From Paenibacillus sp. MAHUQ-63 (GTDB lineage: Bacteria; Bacillota; Bacilli; Paenibacillales; NBRC-103111): a DNA stretch of 64,000 bases. A program made the position numbers and the translations under genes. Within the stretch, counting starts at the first letter, position 1. Each line of letters opens with the position of its first letter. The notes beneath the pieces were generated by a model. It worked only from the letters and a program-made list of their open reading frames with translations. It did no database searches and was not told the DNA's origin. Shown here in pieces: positions 41,401 to 50,521 of this stretch. The stretch covers positions 851,210 to 915,209 of the forward strand of contig NZ_JARADB010000003.1 in assembly GCF_028765165.1 (NCBI RefSeq), read 5' to 3'.

Positions 41401-42354
41401 TCATCGTTCCGATCTCCGGGAGATCTTCAGATTGATGATGGTGATGATCAGAATCATGAGGAACAGTGCGACCGAAGCCGCTGAACCGTACCCGTACTGG
41501 GACTTCTCCATCGTTTCTTCATAGAAGAAGAGAACGATGGTTTGCAGTGAGCGGAGCGGACTGCCGGAAGCCCCGCCGAACGTATACACATCATCGAATC
41601 GCTGGAAGGCGCCGATCACGCCTGTGATTAATAAGAACCACAGAATGGGTTTGACGCCAGGTATCGTGATATACTTCATTTCCTCCCAGCGCGAGGCGCC
41701 GTCCACCCTTGCCGCTTCGTAATAATCTTTGGAAATCGACTGCAAGCCCGCCATCCAGATCAAGATATTAAAGCCGACCGACTGCCACAGCGCTAATGCA
41801 ATGACAACCCATTTGATCAGCGTCGGATCATTCACCCATGGCTTCGCCTCGATGCCGAACCAGGAGAGTACATAATTGACCGTACCTGACTGGTCGGGGA
41901 AGAACAGGACCTTGAACACCAGCACGACGGCTACCGCTGAAGTCACATTCGGCAAGAAGTAAATGACCTTAAGCAGTCCTTTCCCGTACACAGCCCGGTT
42001 GATCAGAGCAGCCAGCAGGAACGACAACGGCAGCCCAAGCAGTAGTCCGAACAATCCCATGTACAAGGTGTTATAGATAGCCAGGAAGAAGTTCGGATCT
42101 GTCAGAAGGTGCCTGTAGTTAAACAACCCGGCGAAATTATCCAGACTTCCGTCATTCGAAACGTAGAAGCTGAGAAGTAATGTTTTGACCATCGGGTAGT
42201 AGCTGATCAATGCAAGTACGCCTACGGTCGGAAGCAGATAAAGGTACCAGGTACATTCCTTCACGAATTGACCCATGGCTGGAGAGCTCCGCTTGGAAGC
42301 CTGAAGAGCCTGCCTCGCATCTGTGACCGCACTCCCGTATCTCGTCGGTTTCAT
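41401..42354 (-). CDS. Carbohydrate ABC transporter permease (MalF/UgpA-like)
   Basis: Permease of 317 residues with six helices. After a polar N-terminus of about 30 residues comes the first helix (YLYLLPTVGVLALISYYP). The EAA loop is DYYEAARVDGASRWEEMKYITIPGVKP. It is the partner of the MalG-like subunit immediately downstream. It lies between the binding protein gene (42-base gap) and the second permease (16 bases), in standard CUT1 order. AAGGAGGG precedes the ATG. Confidence 0.94.
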   Translation of the reverse strand: MKPTRYGSAVTDARQALQASKRSSPAMGQFVKECTWYLYLLPTVGVLALISYYPMVKTLLLSFYVSNDGSLDNFAGLFNYRHLLTDPNFFLAIYNTLYMGLFGLLLGLPLSFLLAALINRAVYGKGLLKVIYFLPNVTSAVAVVLVFKVLFFPDQSGTVNYVLSWFGIEAKPWVNDPTLIKWVVIALALWQSVGFNILIWMAGLQSISKDYYEAARVDGASRWEEMKYITIPGVKPILWFLLITGVIGAFQRFDDVYTFGGASGSPLRSLQTIVLFFYEETMEKSQYGYGSAASVALFLMILIITIINLKISRRSER

Positions 42355-42396
42355 GGATGAACCCTCCTTATAACGGCTTTACGGTAAGTGAACGGG

Positions 42397-43803
42397 TTAC
42401 TTCTGATCAGCAGCTTTGTTCTTGGCGAATTCATCCAGGACCTCTTTTTGTGCGGTATCCAGTGCTTCTTTAGCCGGTGTACTTTTCAGCAGCACCTTCT
42501 CCATGCCGCGTGTCAGTGCAAATTTCGCTGTCGTGAACCAGATTGGCGACATGTACTGCGCTTGGCTTACCATCTTGAACATCTTCTCGTCGTTGCCATC
42601 CGGCTTATAGTCCGGTCCAAGCGATTTCGTCGAAACCGGCATCGTGTTCTTCGTTTCCCAGAGGAAGCGCTGGCCGTTACCGACAGACATCCACTTGACG
42701 ATTTCCCAAGCAAGGTCTTTGTCTTGCGTGTTCTTGACCATCTGTACGCGAATGCCGCCGAGGAAACCGCCGGTTCCTTGAGGCCCTTTGGGAATCATGG
42801 CCACATCGTACTTGTCGAGCATTTTGAGCGATTTGAATTTCTGCAGCTGGATCGCCGGCAGATTAATGTACATGGCAATATTATTCTTCGGTGTGGACCA
42901 CTTCTCGGCACCTTGCCCCTGCATCATGCCCGGAGGGGTATAAGGCATCAGTGATTTGTAATACTCAACCGCTTTGATCATGCCCTCGCTGTTCAGCGTG
43001 ACTTGGTTGAGATATTCCTTGTTGCCCATTTTGCCCATGTCCGCTCCGAATGTATTGGCGATAATAGAGACTGCGTAGCCGGCCTGGTCGCCGGGAATCC
43101 GGGTGTATATGCCGAAGGTTTGCTCGCCTGTTTTGGGATTTTTGCCCGTCAGCTTCTTCGCCTTCTCGAGCACTTCATCCCAGGTCGGATTCTCAGATAG
43201 AGGCGGAACTCCGTAATCAGCGAATATCGTCTTGTCAAAGTAAATCCCCGAGCCGTCTACGGCGATCGGCAGTGCATTATTAACCGTCTTCCCATTCTGA
43301 TCCACTTCTAATGGTCCGGTCAGGAGCGTCGGCGATAAATACAAGTCTTTGCTCCATTCCTTATCTTTTTCCAGGAACGGCGTCAGGTCCTCGCTCAATC
43401 CCTGGTTCCACATGAATTTACTGTCCGACTCTATGGAAACATCGATTTGGCGCGATTCGACCAGCGCTTTCGCTTTGGCCTGATGATCCTTGTACGGGTA
43501 AGTCACAACCTCGAAGTCGATGTTGGGATAATCCTGCTTGAGCCGTTTCTTCAGCTCGTCTGCCCCGTAGACCATTTCCCCCGTGAGGGGATCCGGCGCG
43601 GTTTGATCGTTCAGGCCGACATACCCGATTCGAATTTTCCCCTTCAGCTCCGGCTTCGGTTTAATCGGAGATGTCGACTTCCCCGCCGCCTCTCCTGCTG
43701 CACTTCCGCCTTGTGCAGCATCCTTGCTCTCTCCAGTGCCACAGCCTGCGGAAGTTACTAGCAGCAATGCTGCCATCGATAACGTTAGCCATTTGCGTTT
43801 CAT
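42397..43803 (-). CDS. ABC transporter solute-binding lipoprotein (family 1)
   Basis: Extracellular binding protein of 468 residues. The signal peptide ends in the lipobox SAGC (Cys near residue 21), then a Ser/Gly/Ala spacer, then a bilobed family 1 fold (FEVVTYPYKDHQAKAKALVE, IPKGPQGTGGFLGGIRV, DLAWEIVKWMS). It delivers the ligand to the two downstream permeases. It lies 118 bases after the Ldh-like dehydrogenase gene; a separate internal promoter is possible but not clear. The ligand is unknown. Confidence 0.94.
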   Translation of the reverse strand: MKRKWLTLSMAALLLVTSAGCGTGESKDAAQGGSAAGEAAGKSTSPIKPKPELKGKIRIGYVGLNDQTAPDPLTGEMVYGADELKKRLKQDYPNIDFEVVTYPYKDHQAKAKALVESRQIDVSIESDSKFMWNQGLSEDLTPFLEKDKEWSKDLYLSPTLLTGPLEVDQNGKTVNNALPIAVDGSGIYFDKTIFADYGVPPLSENPTWDEVLEKAKKLTGKNPKTGEQTFGIYTRIPGDQAGYAVSIIANTFGADMGKMGNKEYLNQVTLNSEGMIKAVEYYKSLMPYTPPGMMQGQGAEKWSTPKNNIAMYINLPAIQLQKFKSLKMLDKYDVAMIPKGPQGTGGFLGGIRVQMVKNTQDKDLAWEIVKWMSVGNGQRFLWETKNTMPVSTKSLGPDYKPDGNDEKMFKMVSQAQYMSPIWFTTAKFALTRGMEKVLLKSTPAKEALDTAQKEVLDEFAKNKAADQK

Positions 43804-43921
43804 GATTCGGCCTCCCTCGTTCTTCTGTATACGGTACCGCTTACATCCTTATTGTAGCGGAGACCGGACAAGATTGTTAGGCGGCCTTGTTTGGATTATG
43901 TGGGTTATGTTTGGCTAGTTG

Positions 43922-45016
43922 CTAATCGGCGGCGCCTTCGCCGACCGGAAGGTTAAGCAGAGCGGCTTCGTCGAGCCGCAAGCCGTATTTCATGCCGATT
44001 TCATTGAGCTCGGCGGCTACTTTGGGCGGAAGGAGGATGCCTTCCCGCTTGCGGGCTTCCGTCTGTCTCCGCTCCATATCCCCGGGAACCATAATCTCCG
44101 TCACGCCGGGCGCTTTCGGTTCACTTTTTATTTGGCGGATATACAGGTCCACCCTTTGTTTGAACAGCTCAAGCGGAAGGAAACGGCTGATATCTACAGC
44201 TATGAAAAAGTGGCCTACATTCTGCGGTTCATCCCAATTCTCATACATGTTGTTCACGTACTGCCCATAGCCGGCTCCCGTTAGAACCCCTGATAAAATA
44301 TCGATGAACATCGAAATCGCGTAGCCCTTCGGACCTCCGACCGGCAGCACGGAGCCTTCCAAGGCAGCCTCCGCATCCGTCGTCGGGCGGCCCTCTTTAT
44401 CGATGGCCCAGCCCAGGGGAATCGCTTCCCCCTTCTGTGCCGCCATGATAATTTTGCCTCGGGCTACAACGCTCGTGGCCATGTCCAGAATGAAGGGATT
44501 CTCTTCACCCGCCGGAACCCCGATACATAGCGGATTGGTGCCGATGAACGGGCGAACTCCCCCTGTCGGCGGCATCGTCTGGGAGGCGTTCGACATCACG
44601 AGCAGAATCAAATCTTGTTCAATCGCCTTCTGCGCATAATAAGCTCCCGTACCGAAGTGATTGGAGCCCTTCACCCCCACGATAGCAGCACCGTACTGCT
44701 TAGCTCGCGCCATTGCGATATCCAGAGCGTAGCTGCCCACGACAGAGCCGAAGTTGTTACGCCCGTCGATCAGGGCGGTGCTGCCATGCTCGGATACAAT
44801 CTCCGGTTCAGCCTGAGGATCCATCATCCCTTTTTCCACACGCTTCAGATAGATGCCCGTTCGCACGACGCCATGCGATTCGACTCCGCGAAGATCCGCT
44901 TGAATCAAGGACTCCGAGACGATAGAGGCACGGCCTTCAGGCACGCCGGCGCGAATGAATACGTCCCTGCAGAAGGACTGCAATTTCTCCCAATCATACG
45001 TAAGCGGCAAGCTCAT
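43922..45016 (-). CDS. Ldh-family (malate/L-sulfolactate/ureidoglycolate type) oxidoreductase
   Basis: NAD(P)H-dependent dehydrogenase of 364 residues of the Ldh_2 fold, unrelated to classical lactate dehydrogenase. Characteristic stretches are HGVVRTGIYLKRVEKGMM, NHFGTGAYYAQKA, IGTNPLCIGVPA and FILDMATSVVARGK, with the His, Asn and Asp of the active site in these motifs. Members oxidise or reduce 2-hydroxy acids, including 2,3-diketo-L-gulonate and ureidoglycolate. The ATG overlaps the stop of RraA copy B by four bases, so the two are translationally coupled. A 2-oxo acid made by an RraA-type aldolase would be a natural substrate (inference). Confidence 0.92.
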   Translation of the reverse strand: MSLPLTYDWEKLQSFCRDVFIRAGVPEGRASIVSESLIQADLRGVESHGVVRTGIYLKRVEKGMMDPQAEPEIVSEHGSTALIDGRNNFGSVVGSYALDIAMARAKQYGAAIVGVKGSNHFGTGAYYAQKAIEQDLILLVMSNASQTMPPTGGVRPFIGTNPLCIGVPAGEENPFILDMATSVVARGKIIMAAQKGEAIPLGWAIDKEGRPTTDAEAALEGSVLPVGGPKGYAISMFIDILSGVLTGAGYGQYVNNMYENWDEPQNVGHFFIAVDISRFLPLELFKQRVDLYIRQIKSEPKAPGVTEIMVPGDMERRQTEARKREGILLPPKVAAELNEIGMKYGLRLDEAALLNLPVGEGAAD

Positions 45017-45696
45017 AGCCCTTCACAACCCTTCTGTTGTAACGTTTGATCCACCCAATCGCGGTTCACCGTACCCTCCTCGATGGACTGTAAAATAAGC
45101 TGCTCGCGTACCTGCTGTTCGCGAATGAGCTTCAGCAAGCCTTCCGCTTCTCTCAGCGGAACGACGGCCAAACCGTCCTCGTCGCCAACGATAATGTCGC
45201 CCGGCTCAATAACCATCCCGCCGACAGAAACAGGGACGTTAATTTCTCCAGGACCGTCTTTATAGGGTCCACGGTGAGTGATCCCTCTTGCGTAAACGGG
45301 GAACGTGTCGTTACCAAAGGCCGCCGTATCACGAATCGCGCCGTCTATGACGAAGCCGGCGATCTGCTTCTTCTGCGCTAGACGAAGCATAATTTCACCA
45401 ACGATCGCATTCGTCGTATCACCGCCGGCATCAACGACGATAACGTCTCCAGGCTCCGCCAAGTCGATCGCCTTGTGTACCATGAGATTGTCACCGGGTC
45501 TAGTCTTCACGGTCAAAGCGGCGCCCACGAGCCTGCTGCCTGCCTGGTGATAAGGACGCAGCCCTGAGCATATAGCATGTAAGCGATTTAAATTATCACT
45601 GATATGCGGGGTAACGACATCTTGGAACTGATGAAGCAAAGATGAGCTCGGGCGCTCGGACCGCTGCAGAATACGAAAACCTAAATTGGGCATCAT
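45013..45696 (-). CDS. RraA/HMG-aldolase family protein (copy B)
   Basis: About 227 residues. The signature GAIRDTAAF holds the Arg-Asp pair, and GDEDGLAVVPL is the closing family motif. It differs clearly from copies A, C and D, which have the longer LRVADVRDGMDW opening, so it is probably a separate specificity. The start is ATG 45696 (second ATG adjacent), with AAGGAG six bases before it. It is the first gene of the LacI-controlled operon continuing through the Ldh-like enzyme (four-base overlap), binding protein, permeases and copy A. Confidence 0.9.
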   Translation of the reverse strand: MMPNLGFRILQRSERPSSSLLHQFQDVVTPHISDNLNRLHAICSGLRPYHQAGSRLVGAALTVKTRPGDNLMVHKAIDLAEPGDVIVVDAGGDTTNAIVGEIMLRLAQKKQIAGFVIDGAIRDTAAFGNDTFPVYARGITHRGPYKDGPGEINVPVSVGGMVIEPGDIIVGDEDGLAVVPLREAEGLLKLIREQQVREQLILQSIEEGTVNRDWVDQTLQQKGCEGL

Positions 45697-45782
45697 AGCA
45701 CACTCCTTGAGAATTTGTTTGAGTTCGTTCGTTTGGATAAATAGGAAGTACAATTCCGTTGCTTCTTAGGTTTATCGTTTTA

Positions 45783-45831
45783 GGAAATCGATTTACAAGT
45801 AAAATTTAACATGTTTATTTCAATTCGGCAA
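45783..45831 (-). promoter_or_regulatory. Promoter and LacI-type operator of the RraA-Ldh-ABC operon
   Basis: On the minus strand TTGCCG (45831-45826) and TAAATT (45808-45803) are 17 bases apart. Just downstream GTAAATCGATTTCC (45796-45783) contains the palindrome AAATCGATTT. The same motif in the same position occurs at the operon starting at 51877. It also resembles a CcpA cre site. Confidence 0.65.
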
Positions 45832-45842
45832 GCGATTTCGGC

Positions 45843-45880
45843 AAAAAAAAGACCCGGCGGAAACTATCCGTCGGGTCTTT
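45843..45880 (-). terminator. Terminator after lacI-type gene
   Basis: On the minus strand AAAGACCCG and CGGGTCTTT stems with an inner CGG/CCG are followed by eight T in all. It lies about 100 bases after the regulator stop. Confidence 0.85.
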
Positions 45881-45980
45881 ATGGGCTGCTTCTATGTGGT
45901 GAATATGCTTGAATATGCGTAACAGGCAATAGCGGTCTTGCGGGAATGCAAGCTGCCGGTTCTATCCGCTAATCATGGTT

Positions 45981-47000
45981 CTAGGAACTGGAATGATTAC
46001 CGCTCGAGCTTCTAGCGATCAAATTCGGCTTCAACACGACATGCTTCGGTTTGCGCACGGTCTTGGAGCCGATTCTCTGGATCAGGTTCTTGGCTGCAAT
46101 CCTGCCCATCTCATAAGCCGGCTGCTCGATCGTCGTTAACGGCGGATTGAGATGCTTGGCCCAAACCGTCTCATCGTATCCGATTAAGGCGATCCGCCCC
46201 GGAACTTCGATGCCAAGCTCCTTCAAGCCCTCCAGAATTTCGAGCGTCATCATATTATTCGTGGAAAAAATGGCATCTGCATCCGGCTCTTGCCTAAAGA
46301 AATCCAACGCGCTCTTCTTGGCCCTACCGGCTGCATTCTCGACGCGAATGACCGATTGCTCCGTGACTTCAAGCCCATTGTCCCTCATCGCTTCTTGGAA
46401 GCCGAGGATGCGCTCCTGCCATGTGCTGATGCCTTCCGGCTCGTAGACGAAGCAGACCGGCCTCCGTCTGCCCATCTGGATGAAATGTTCGACAGCCAGC
46501 CGGGCGCCCTGCATATTATCTACAACAACGTCGTCAACATCCAAGTCCGATATGCGGCGGTTAATGACGAGAAGAGGATACTTCTTCTGTACGATTTCGG
46601 TATATAACTCTTTATTGTTGACAGTCGGATTGACAATGATGCCATCCACCTGGCGCATCTGCAAGCCTTCGATCAAACCTGCTTCACGTTCGGAATCTTC
46701 ATTGGAGTTGCAGACCATGAGACTATACCCTGACAGCCGGCACGTATCCTCAACACCTTCCAACACCCGGGACCAGAACGGGTTGCTTAAATTGGATAGA
46801 ACAATGCCGATAATGTTCGTCCTCATCTGCTTTAATCCCCGTGCCATCGGGTTCGGACGATAGTTCAGATCGCGAATGATCTTAAGAACCCGCTCTTTGG
46901 TTTCTTCCGTCGCTTGCGAATAGTTCCCGTTGAGGATTCGTGAGACCGTTGTTTTGGATACTCCGGCCATTTTAGCCACATCATCGATGGTTACTTTCAA
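45981..47000 (-). CDS. LacI family transcriptional regulator
   Basis: Regulator of 339 residues. The N-terminal HTH VTIDDVAKMAGVSKTTVSRI is followed by the hinge helix (YRPNPMARGL) and a periplasmic-binding-protein-like ligand domain. It sits between two ABC/RraA operons whose promoters share AATCGATT palindromes, so it probably controls both, either as repressor or with CcpA-like logic. Upstream of its own start, TAGCAACGTTTTCA (47037-47050) is a further cre-like sequence. The inducer is likely the transported compound or an early product. Confidence 0.95.
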   Translation of the reverse strand: MKVTIDDVAKMAGVSKTTVSRILNGNYSQATEETKERVLKIIRDLNYRPNPMARGLKQMRTNIIGIVLSNLSNPFWSRVLEGVEDTCRLSGYSLMVCNSNEDSEREAGLIEGLQMRQVDGIIVNPTVNNKELYTEIVQKKYPLLVINRRISDLDVDDVVVDNMQGARLAVEHFIQMGRRRPVCFVYEPEGISTWQERILGFQEAMRDNGLEVTEQSVIRVENAAGRAKKSALDFFRQEPDADAIFSTNNMMTLEILEGLKELGIEVPGRIALIGYDETVWAKHLNPPLTTIEQPAYEMGRIAAKNLIQRIGSKTVRKPKHVVLKPNLIARSSSGNHSSS

Positions 47001-47082
47001 TGAAATTCCTCATTTCATTCCGTGTATACGCTGCATATAGCAACGTTTTCATCTAATAAATATACCAGATTGCTCTGTACAA

Positions 47083-47135
47083 TAAAAGGCGGATATTTCC
47101 TTGCCCGATGGTCAGATCGGCAGGTGAATATCCGC
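47083..47135 (-). terminator. Terminator after RraA copy C
   Basis: GCGGATATT (47089-47097) pairs with AATATCCGC (47127-47135). On the minus strand it is followed by CTTTTATT. It separates the second ABC/RraA operon from the LacI gene. Confidence 0.65.
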
Positions 47136-47170
47136 TTGGTACAAAGAACCTTCGGTTCAGCTCTTTGTTC

Positions 47171-47863
47171 TTAAATAACCGTATGATCCAACGCCTTGCC
47201 CATTGCCTCATAGATTCTTTTGCGTCCCGCCTTGTCGTTCTTCAATTCTTGATGCGCATATTTGGCCACTTCATAGGCAAGCTTGCGAGGAACAACGATA
47301 ACGCCGTCGCCGTCCGCTACGACAACGTCGCCGGTTCGTACGACAACACCGCCGATATTGACCGGCACATCGAGCGCGTCGAAGCGGATGCGCCCTTGAT
47401 CCATTTTCTGCGATATGAATTTGGACCACACGGGCACTCCCTGCAGGATGCACTCATCCGTATCCCTCACACCGCCGTTGGTCAAATAACCGACGATCCC
47501 GTCTTTCATCCCGCCTAATGTATTATTGGAGCCCAGGATGCCCACGTCGACGCCATTTTGGTCAATAACCATGAAATCGCCCTTCGTGATGCTCTTATGC
47601 CATGGGTCGTAGCATACTTCCTTATAGTACCAACTCGCCCACTTCGTATATTCTTCAGGTGTCATGCTAGGCACGGCTTCTTCATAAGGGACATATCGGG
47701 CTGTCCGGGCAATCCCGACCACACGGGTTCTGAACAGCGGACGAATCTCATAATGGACGGACCCATAATGATGCATCATGTTCCAATCCATGCCATCGCG
47801 GACATCGGCAACCCTTAGATCTTGATATAGCTCCAAAATCTTCTCTCTGTCATCCATGTTCAT
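47171..47863 (-). CDS. RraA/HMG-aldolase family protein (copy C)
   Basis: A 230-residue protein with GGVRDTDE (Arg-Asp aldolase pair) and ADGDGVIVVP. The opening LYQDLRVADVRDGMDWNMMH and closing KNDKAGRKRIYEAM are nearly identical to copy D immediately upstream (25-base gap), so C and D are a tandem duplication. It is the last gene of the operon that starts with the binding protein at 51877. The two copies may form a hetero-oligomer, since the family forms trimers, or handle related substrates; this is an inference. Confidence 0.9.
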   Translation of the reverse strand: MNMDDREKILELYQDLRVADVRDGMDWNMMHHYGSVHYEIRPLFRTRVVGIARTARYVPYEEAVPSMTPEEYTKWASWYYKEVCYDPWHKSITKGDFMVIDQNGVDVGILGSNNTLGGMKDGIVGYLTNGGVRDTDECILQGVPVWSKFISQKMDQGRIRFDALDVPVNIGGVVVRTGDVVVADGDGVIVVPRKLAYEVAKYAHQELKNDKAGRKRIYEAMGKALDHTVI

Positions 47864-47888
47864 TCATCCCTTCGCTCGTTTTTTATGT

Positions 47889-48596
47889 TCAAATGACGGT
47901 ATGATCCAGTTCCCTATTCATCGCTTCGTAGATGCGGCGTCTGCCTGCCTTATCGTTCTTCAATTCCTGGTGCGCGTACTTCGCTACCTCTACAGCTATT
48001 TTCCTCGGTACGACGATGACGCCGTCGCCGTCGGCCACGATCACATCCCCCGGATGCACAACGACGCCGCCGATCTGAACCGGCACATCGTTCGCATCGA
48101 ATTGGACACGTCCCTGATTCATTTTCTGAGAGACGAACTTGGACCAAACCGGAACCTCCTGAAGAATCAATTCGTCCGTATCGCGAACACCGCCGTTCGT
48201 GATGAAGCCAACCGCTCCTTGGGAGAAATATTGCAGGGCATTATTGGAGCCCAGAATGCCTACATCCACACCGCTCTGGTCAATCACGACGAAGTCGCCC
48301 GGCTCGGAAGCTTTCATCCCTTTATTATTCGTAATGTTGGCATAGTACCATTTGGCCCACTCCGTATATTCGTCCGGCGTCATCTTCGGGATTTCCCCCT
48401 GATAAGGAATGTATCTGGAGGTTTGCGCAATTCCAACCGCTCTTGTACGGTAAAGCGGACGGATTTCGTGGTGTACGGTACCATAATGATGCATCATGTT
48501 CCAATCCATGCCATCGCGGACGTCGGCCACACGTAAATCTTGGTAAAGCGCCAACAATTCCTGCTTTTCCTCTTTGGACATTTGATCCTTGCTCAT
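47889..48596 (-). CDS. RraA/HMG-aldolase family protein (copy D)
   Basis: About 235 residues with the same motifs as copy C (GGVRDTDE, ADGDGVIVVP). The start is placed at ATG 48596 because GGAG lies nine bases before it; ATG 48611, five codons upstream, has no clear site. It follows the second permease by about 108 bases. Copies C and D are very similar by eye across the whole length, differing most at residues around 75-95, which may set substrate choice. Confidence 0.9.
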   Translation of the reverse strand: MSKDQMSKEEKQELLALYQDLRVADVRDGMDWNMMHHYGTVHHEIRPLYRTRAVGIAQTSRYIPYQGEIPKMTPDEYTEWAKWYYANITNNKGMKASEPGDFVVIDQSGVDVGILGSNNALQYFSQGAVGFITNGGVRDTDELILQEVPVWSKFVSQKMNQGRVQFDANDVPVQIGGVVVHPGDVIVADGDGVIVVPRKIAVEVAKYAHQELKNDKAGRRRIYEAMNRELDHTVI

Positions 48597-48704
48597 TTGC
48601 TCACTCTCCATTGCCTGGATTTATATTTTCATCCTCGAAAATGGTGTACAGCAGCATCTTCAAGGAATAAAAATCTGTCGCCATGCTTGTTTAAACACAA
48701 GCTT

Positions 48705-49544
48705 CTAGCCTTTCAATCCGCCTGTCGAAATGCCTTCTATCAGATATCTTTGGAAGAAGATGAACATCGCAAATACAGGGACAAGGGACAGGATGGACAT
48801 CGCAAACAGTGCCCCCCATGAGTTATCCCCCATGGAATCGGTAAACATTCGAAGCGCCAAAGCAATCGGAAATAAGCGGATATCGCTGATATACAGCAGC
48901 TGGCTGAAGAAATCGTTCCAGGTCCAGATGAACGTAAAGATCGAAGTTGTCATTAAGGCTGGAACCGTGAGCGGGATGATTAGATACCAATACATCTTGA
49001 TCGGGCCGCACCCGTCGATCTCAGCCGCCTGATCCAATTCCCGGGGCAGAGAACGGATGAATTGTACGATTAAGAAGATGAAGAAAGCTTCAACGCCGAG
49101 GAATTTCGGCAAAATTAACGGCAGATACGTATTGATCCAGCCGAATTTATTAAACATGATATACTGCGGGATGACAGTGACGTGAAAAGGCAGCATCAAC
49201 GTCATCAGCATGATGGCGAACAGCGCTTTTTTGAGAAAGAAATGCAGCCGGCCGAAAGCGTAAGCCGCCATCGAGCTGGAGATCAGATTTCCGATGATGC
49301 ACATGGCTACCAGGAAGAAGGTATTGAGAAAAAAATGGCCGAACGTCACTCCGGATAATCCGGTCCAGCCTTGTTTATAGTTATCCAATGTGATTTTATC
49401 CGGAATCAGCGACGTATTCGTAAAAATCTCCGTATTCTCTTTGAAGGAGCTTACGAGCATCCATAACAGCGGATAAATCATAATGACGCAACCCGCTATA
49501 ATACAGGCATGGAGGACATATCGGGAGGTTCTGCGCTTAACCAA
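48705..49544 (-). CDS. Carbohydrate ABC transporter permease (MalG-like)
   Basis: CUT1 permease of 279 residues with six helices and the EAA loop ELDQAAEIDGCGPIKMYWYLIIPLTVP. The start is best placed at TTG 49544 (MVKRRTSRY), seven bases after GAGGTGA and 11 bases after the previous gene's stop, which gives the normal family length. Upstream in-frame ATGs lie inside the preceding permease gene. It is the third gene of the operon (binding protein, permease, this permease, RraA D, RraA C). Confidence 0.92.
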   Translation of the reverse strand: MVKRRTSRYVLHACIIAGCVIMIYPLLWMLVSSFKENTEIFTNTSLIPDKITLDNYKQGWTGLSGVTFGHFFLNTFFLVAMCIIGNLISSSMAAYAFGRLHFFLKKALFAIMLMTLMLPFHVTVIPQYIMFNKFGWINTYLPLILPKFLGVEAFFIFLIVQFIRSLPRELDQAAEIDGCGPIKMYWYLIIPLTVPALMTTSIFTFIWTWNDFFSQLLYISDIRLFPIALALRMFTDSMGDNSWGALFAMSILSLVPVFAMFIFFQRYLIEGISTGGLKG

Positions 49545-49555
49545 AGGGATCACCT

Positions 49556-50446
49556 CTATTCTTGATAATAGACCCATTTTTTCGATGTAACGAAAAGCAG
49601 CGATGTGACAAACGCAATGGTAGCGAGGAGCATCCATGCCATAGCCGCAGCATAGCCCATATCGAATTGGGCAAACCCTTTCTGGTACAGATACAAGGTA
49701 TAGAATAAGGTGGAATTCAACGGACCGCCGGTGCCGCCGCTTACGATAAAAGCAGGCGTGAAAGCCTGAAACGCGTGAATGATCTGCATGACAAGGTTGA
49801 AAAATAGAATTGGAGTCAGCATGGGGAACGTAATACTCCGGAATTGCCTGAACCCGCCTGCCCCATCGATTGTCGCCGATTCATATAAATCGACCGGAAT
49901 TTGCTTTAAGCCGGCTAAGAAAATGACCATGGCGGAGCCGAATTGCCAGGTTGACAATACGATCAACGTGTAGAGCGCCGTGCTCGGGGTAGCGATCCAG
50001 TTCATGCCTTCCATCCCGAAAACATGCAGAATCTTGTTAATCAATCCTTCCCCGCCAAAAATTTGCCGCCATAGCAAAGCAATGGCTACACTGCCCCCAA
50101 ATAATGACGGGACATAATAGATGGCCCGGTATATGCGTAAACCGCGTATCCCTTTGTTCAATAGCAGCGCAACGGAAAGGGCAAATGACAGAGCAAGCGG
50201 CACGGCCAAGAGGACGTAACCGGTTGTCACTCGAATGCTTTCCATGTATTTCTTGTCGTGAAACATATCGCTGAAATTGCCGAAGCCTATCCATTGCGGC
50301 TGTGAGAACAAATCATACTTGGTAAATGCCAAGTACAGCGAGAACCCCATAGGGAATGCACTTAAACCAATCAATCCGATCAGCCAAGGCGTCAAAAATA
50401 AATAACCGATCCAGTTGTTTCTCAAGAACGTCTTAATAGCCGTCAT
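49556..50446 (-). CDS. Carbohydrate ABC transporter permease (MalF/UgpA-like)
   Basis: CUT1 permease of 296 residues. The first helix is GYLFLTPWLIGLIGLSAFP, and the EAA loop is DLYESATIDGAGGFRQFRSITFPMLTP. It is paired with the MalG-like subunit 11 bases downstream. A 13-base perfect hairpin (50463-50505) lies between it and the binding protein gene, a layout often used to lower permease expression relative to the binding protein. No ATPase is linked. Confidence 0.93.
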   Translation of the reverse strand: MTAIKTFLRNNWIGYLFLTPWLIGLIGLSAFPMGFSLYLAFTKYDLFSQPQWIGFGNFSDMFHDKKYMESIRVTTGYVLLAVPLALSFALSVALLLNKGIRGLRIYRAIYYVPSLFGGSVAIALLWRQIFGGEGLINKILHVFGMEGMNWIATPSTALYTLIVLSTWQFGSAMVIFLAGLKQIPVDLYESATIDGAGGFRQFRSITFPMLTPILFFNLVMQIIHAFQAFTPAFIVSGGTGGPLNSTLFYTLYLYQKGFAQFDMGYAAAMAWMLLATIAFVTSLLFVTSKKWVYYQE

Positions 50447-50462
50447 GACTTCACTCCCAAGG

Positions 50463-50505
50463 TTGCGGCCGGATGCGCCTGTATGCCGTTAACATCCGGC
50501 CGCAA
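50463..50505 (-). promoter_or_regulatory. Intercistronic hairpin between binding protein and permease genes
   Basis: TTGCGGCCGGATG (50463-50475) / CATCCGGCCGCAA (50493-50505), perfect 13 bases, without a T-tract. It probably protects the binding-protein mRNA or attenuates read-through. Confidence 0.6.
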
Positions 50506-50521
50506 GAATGAATGCGATCAT

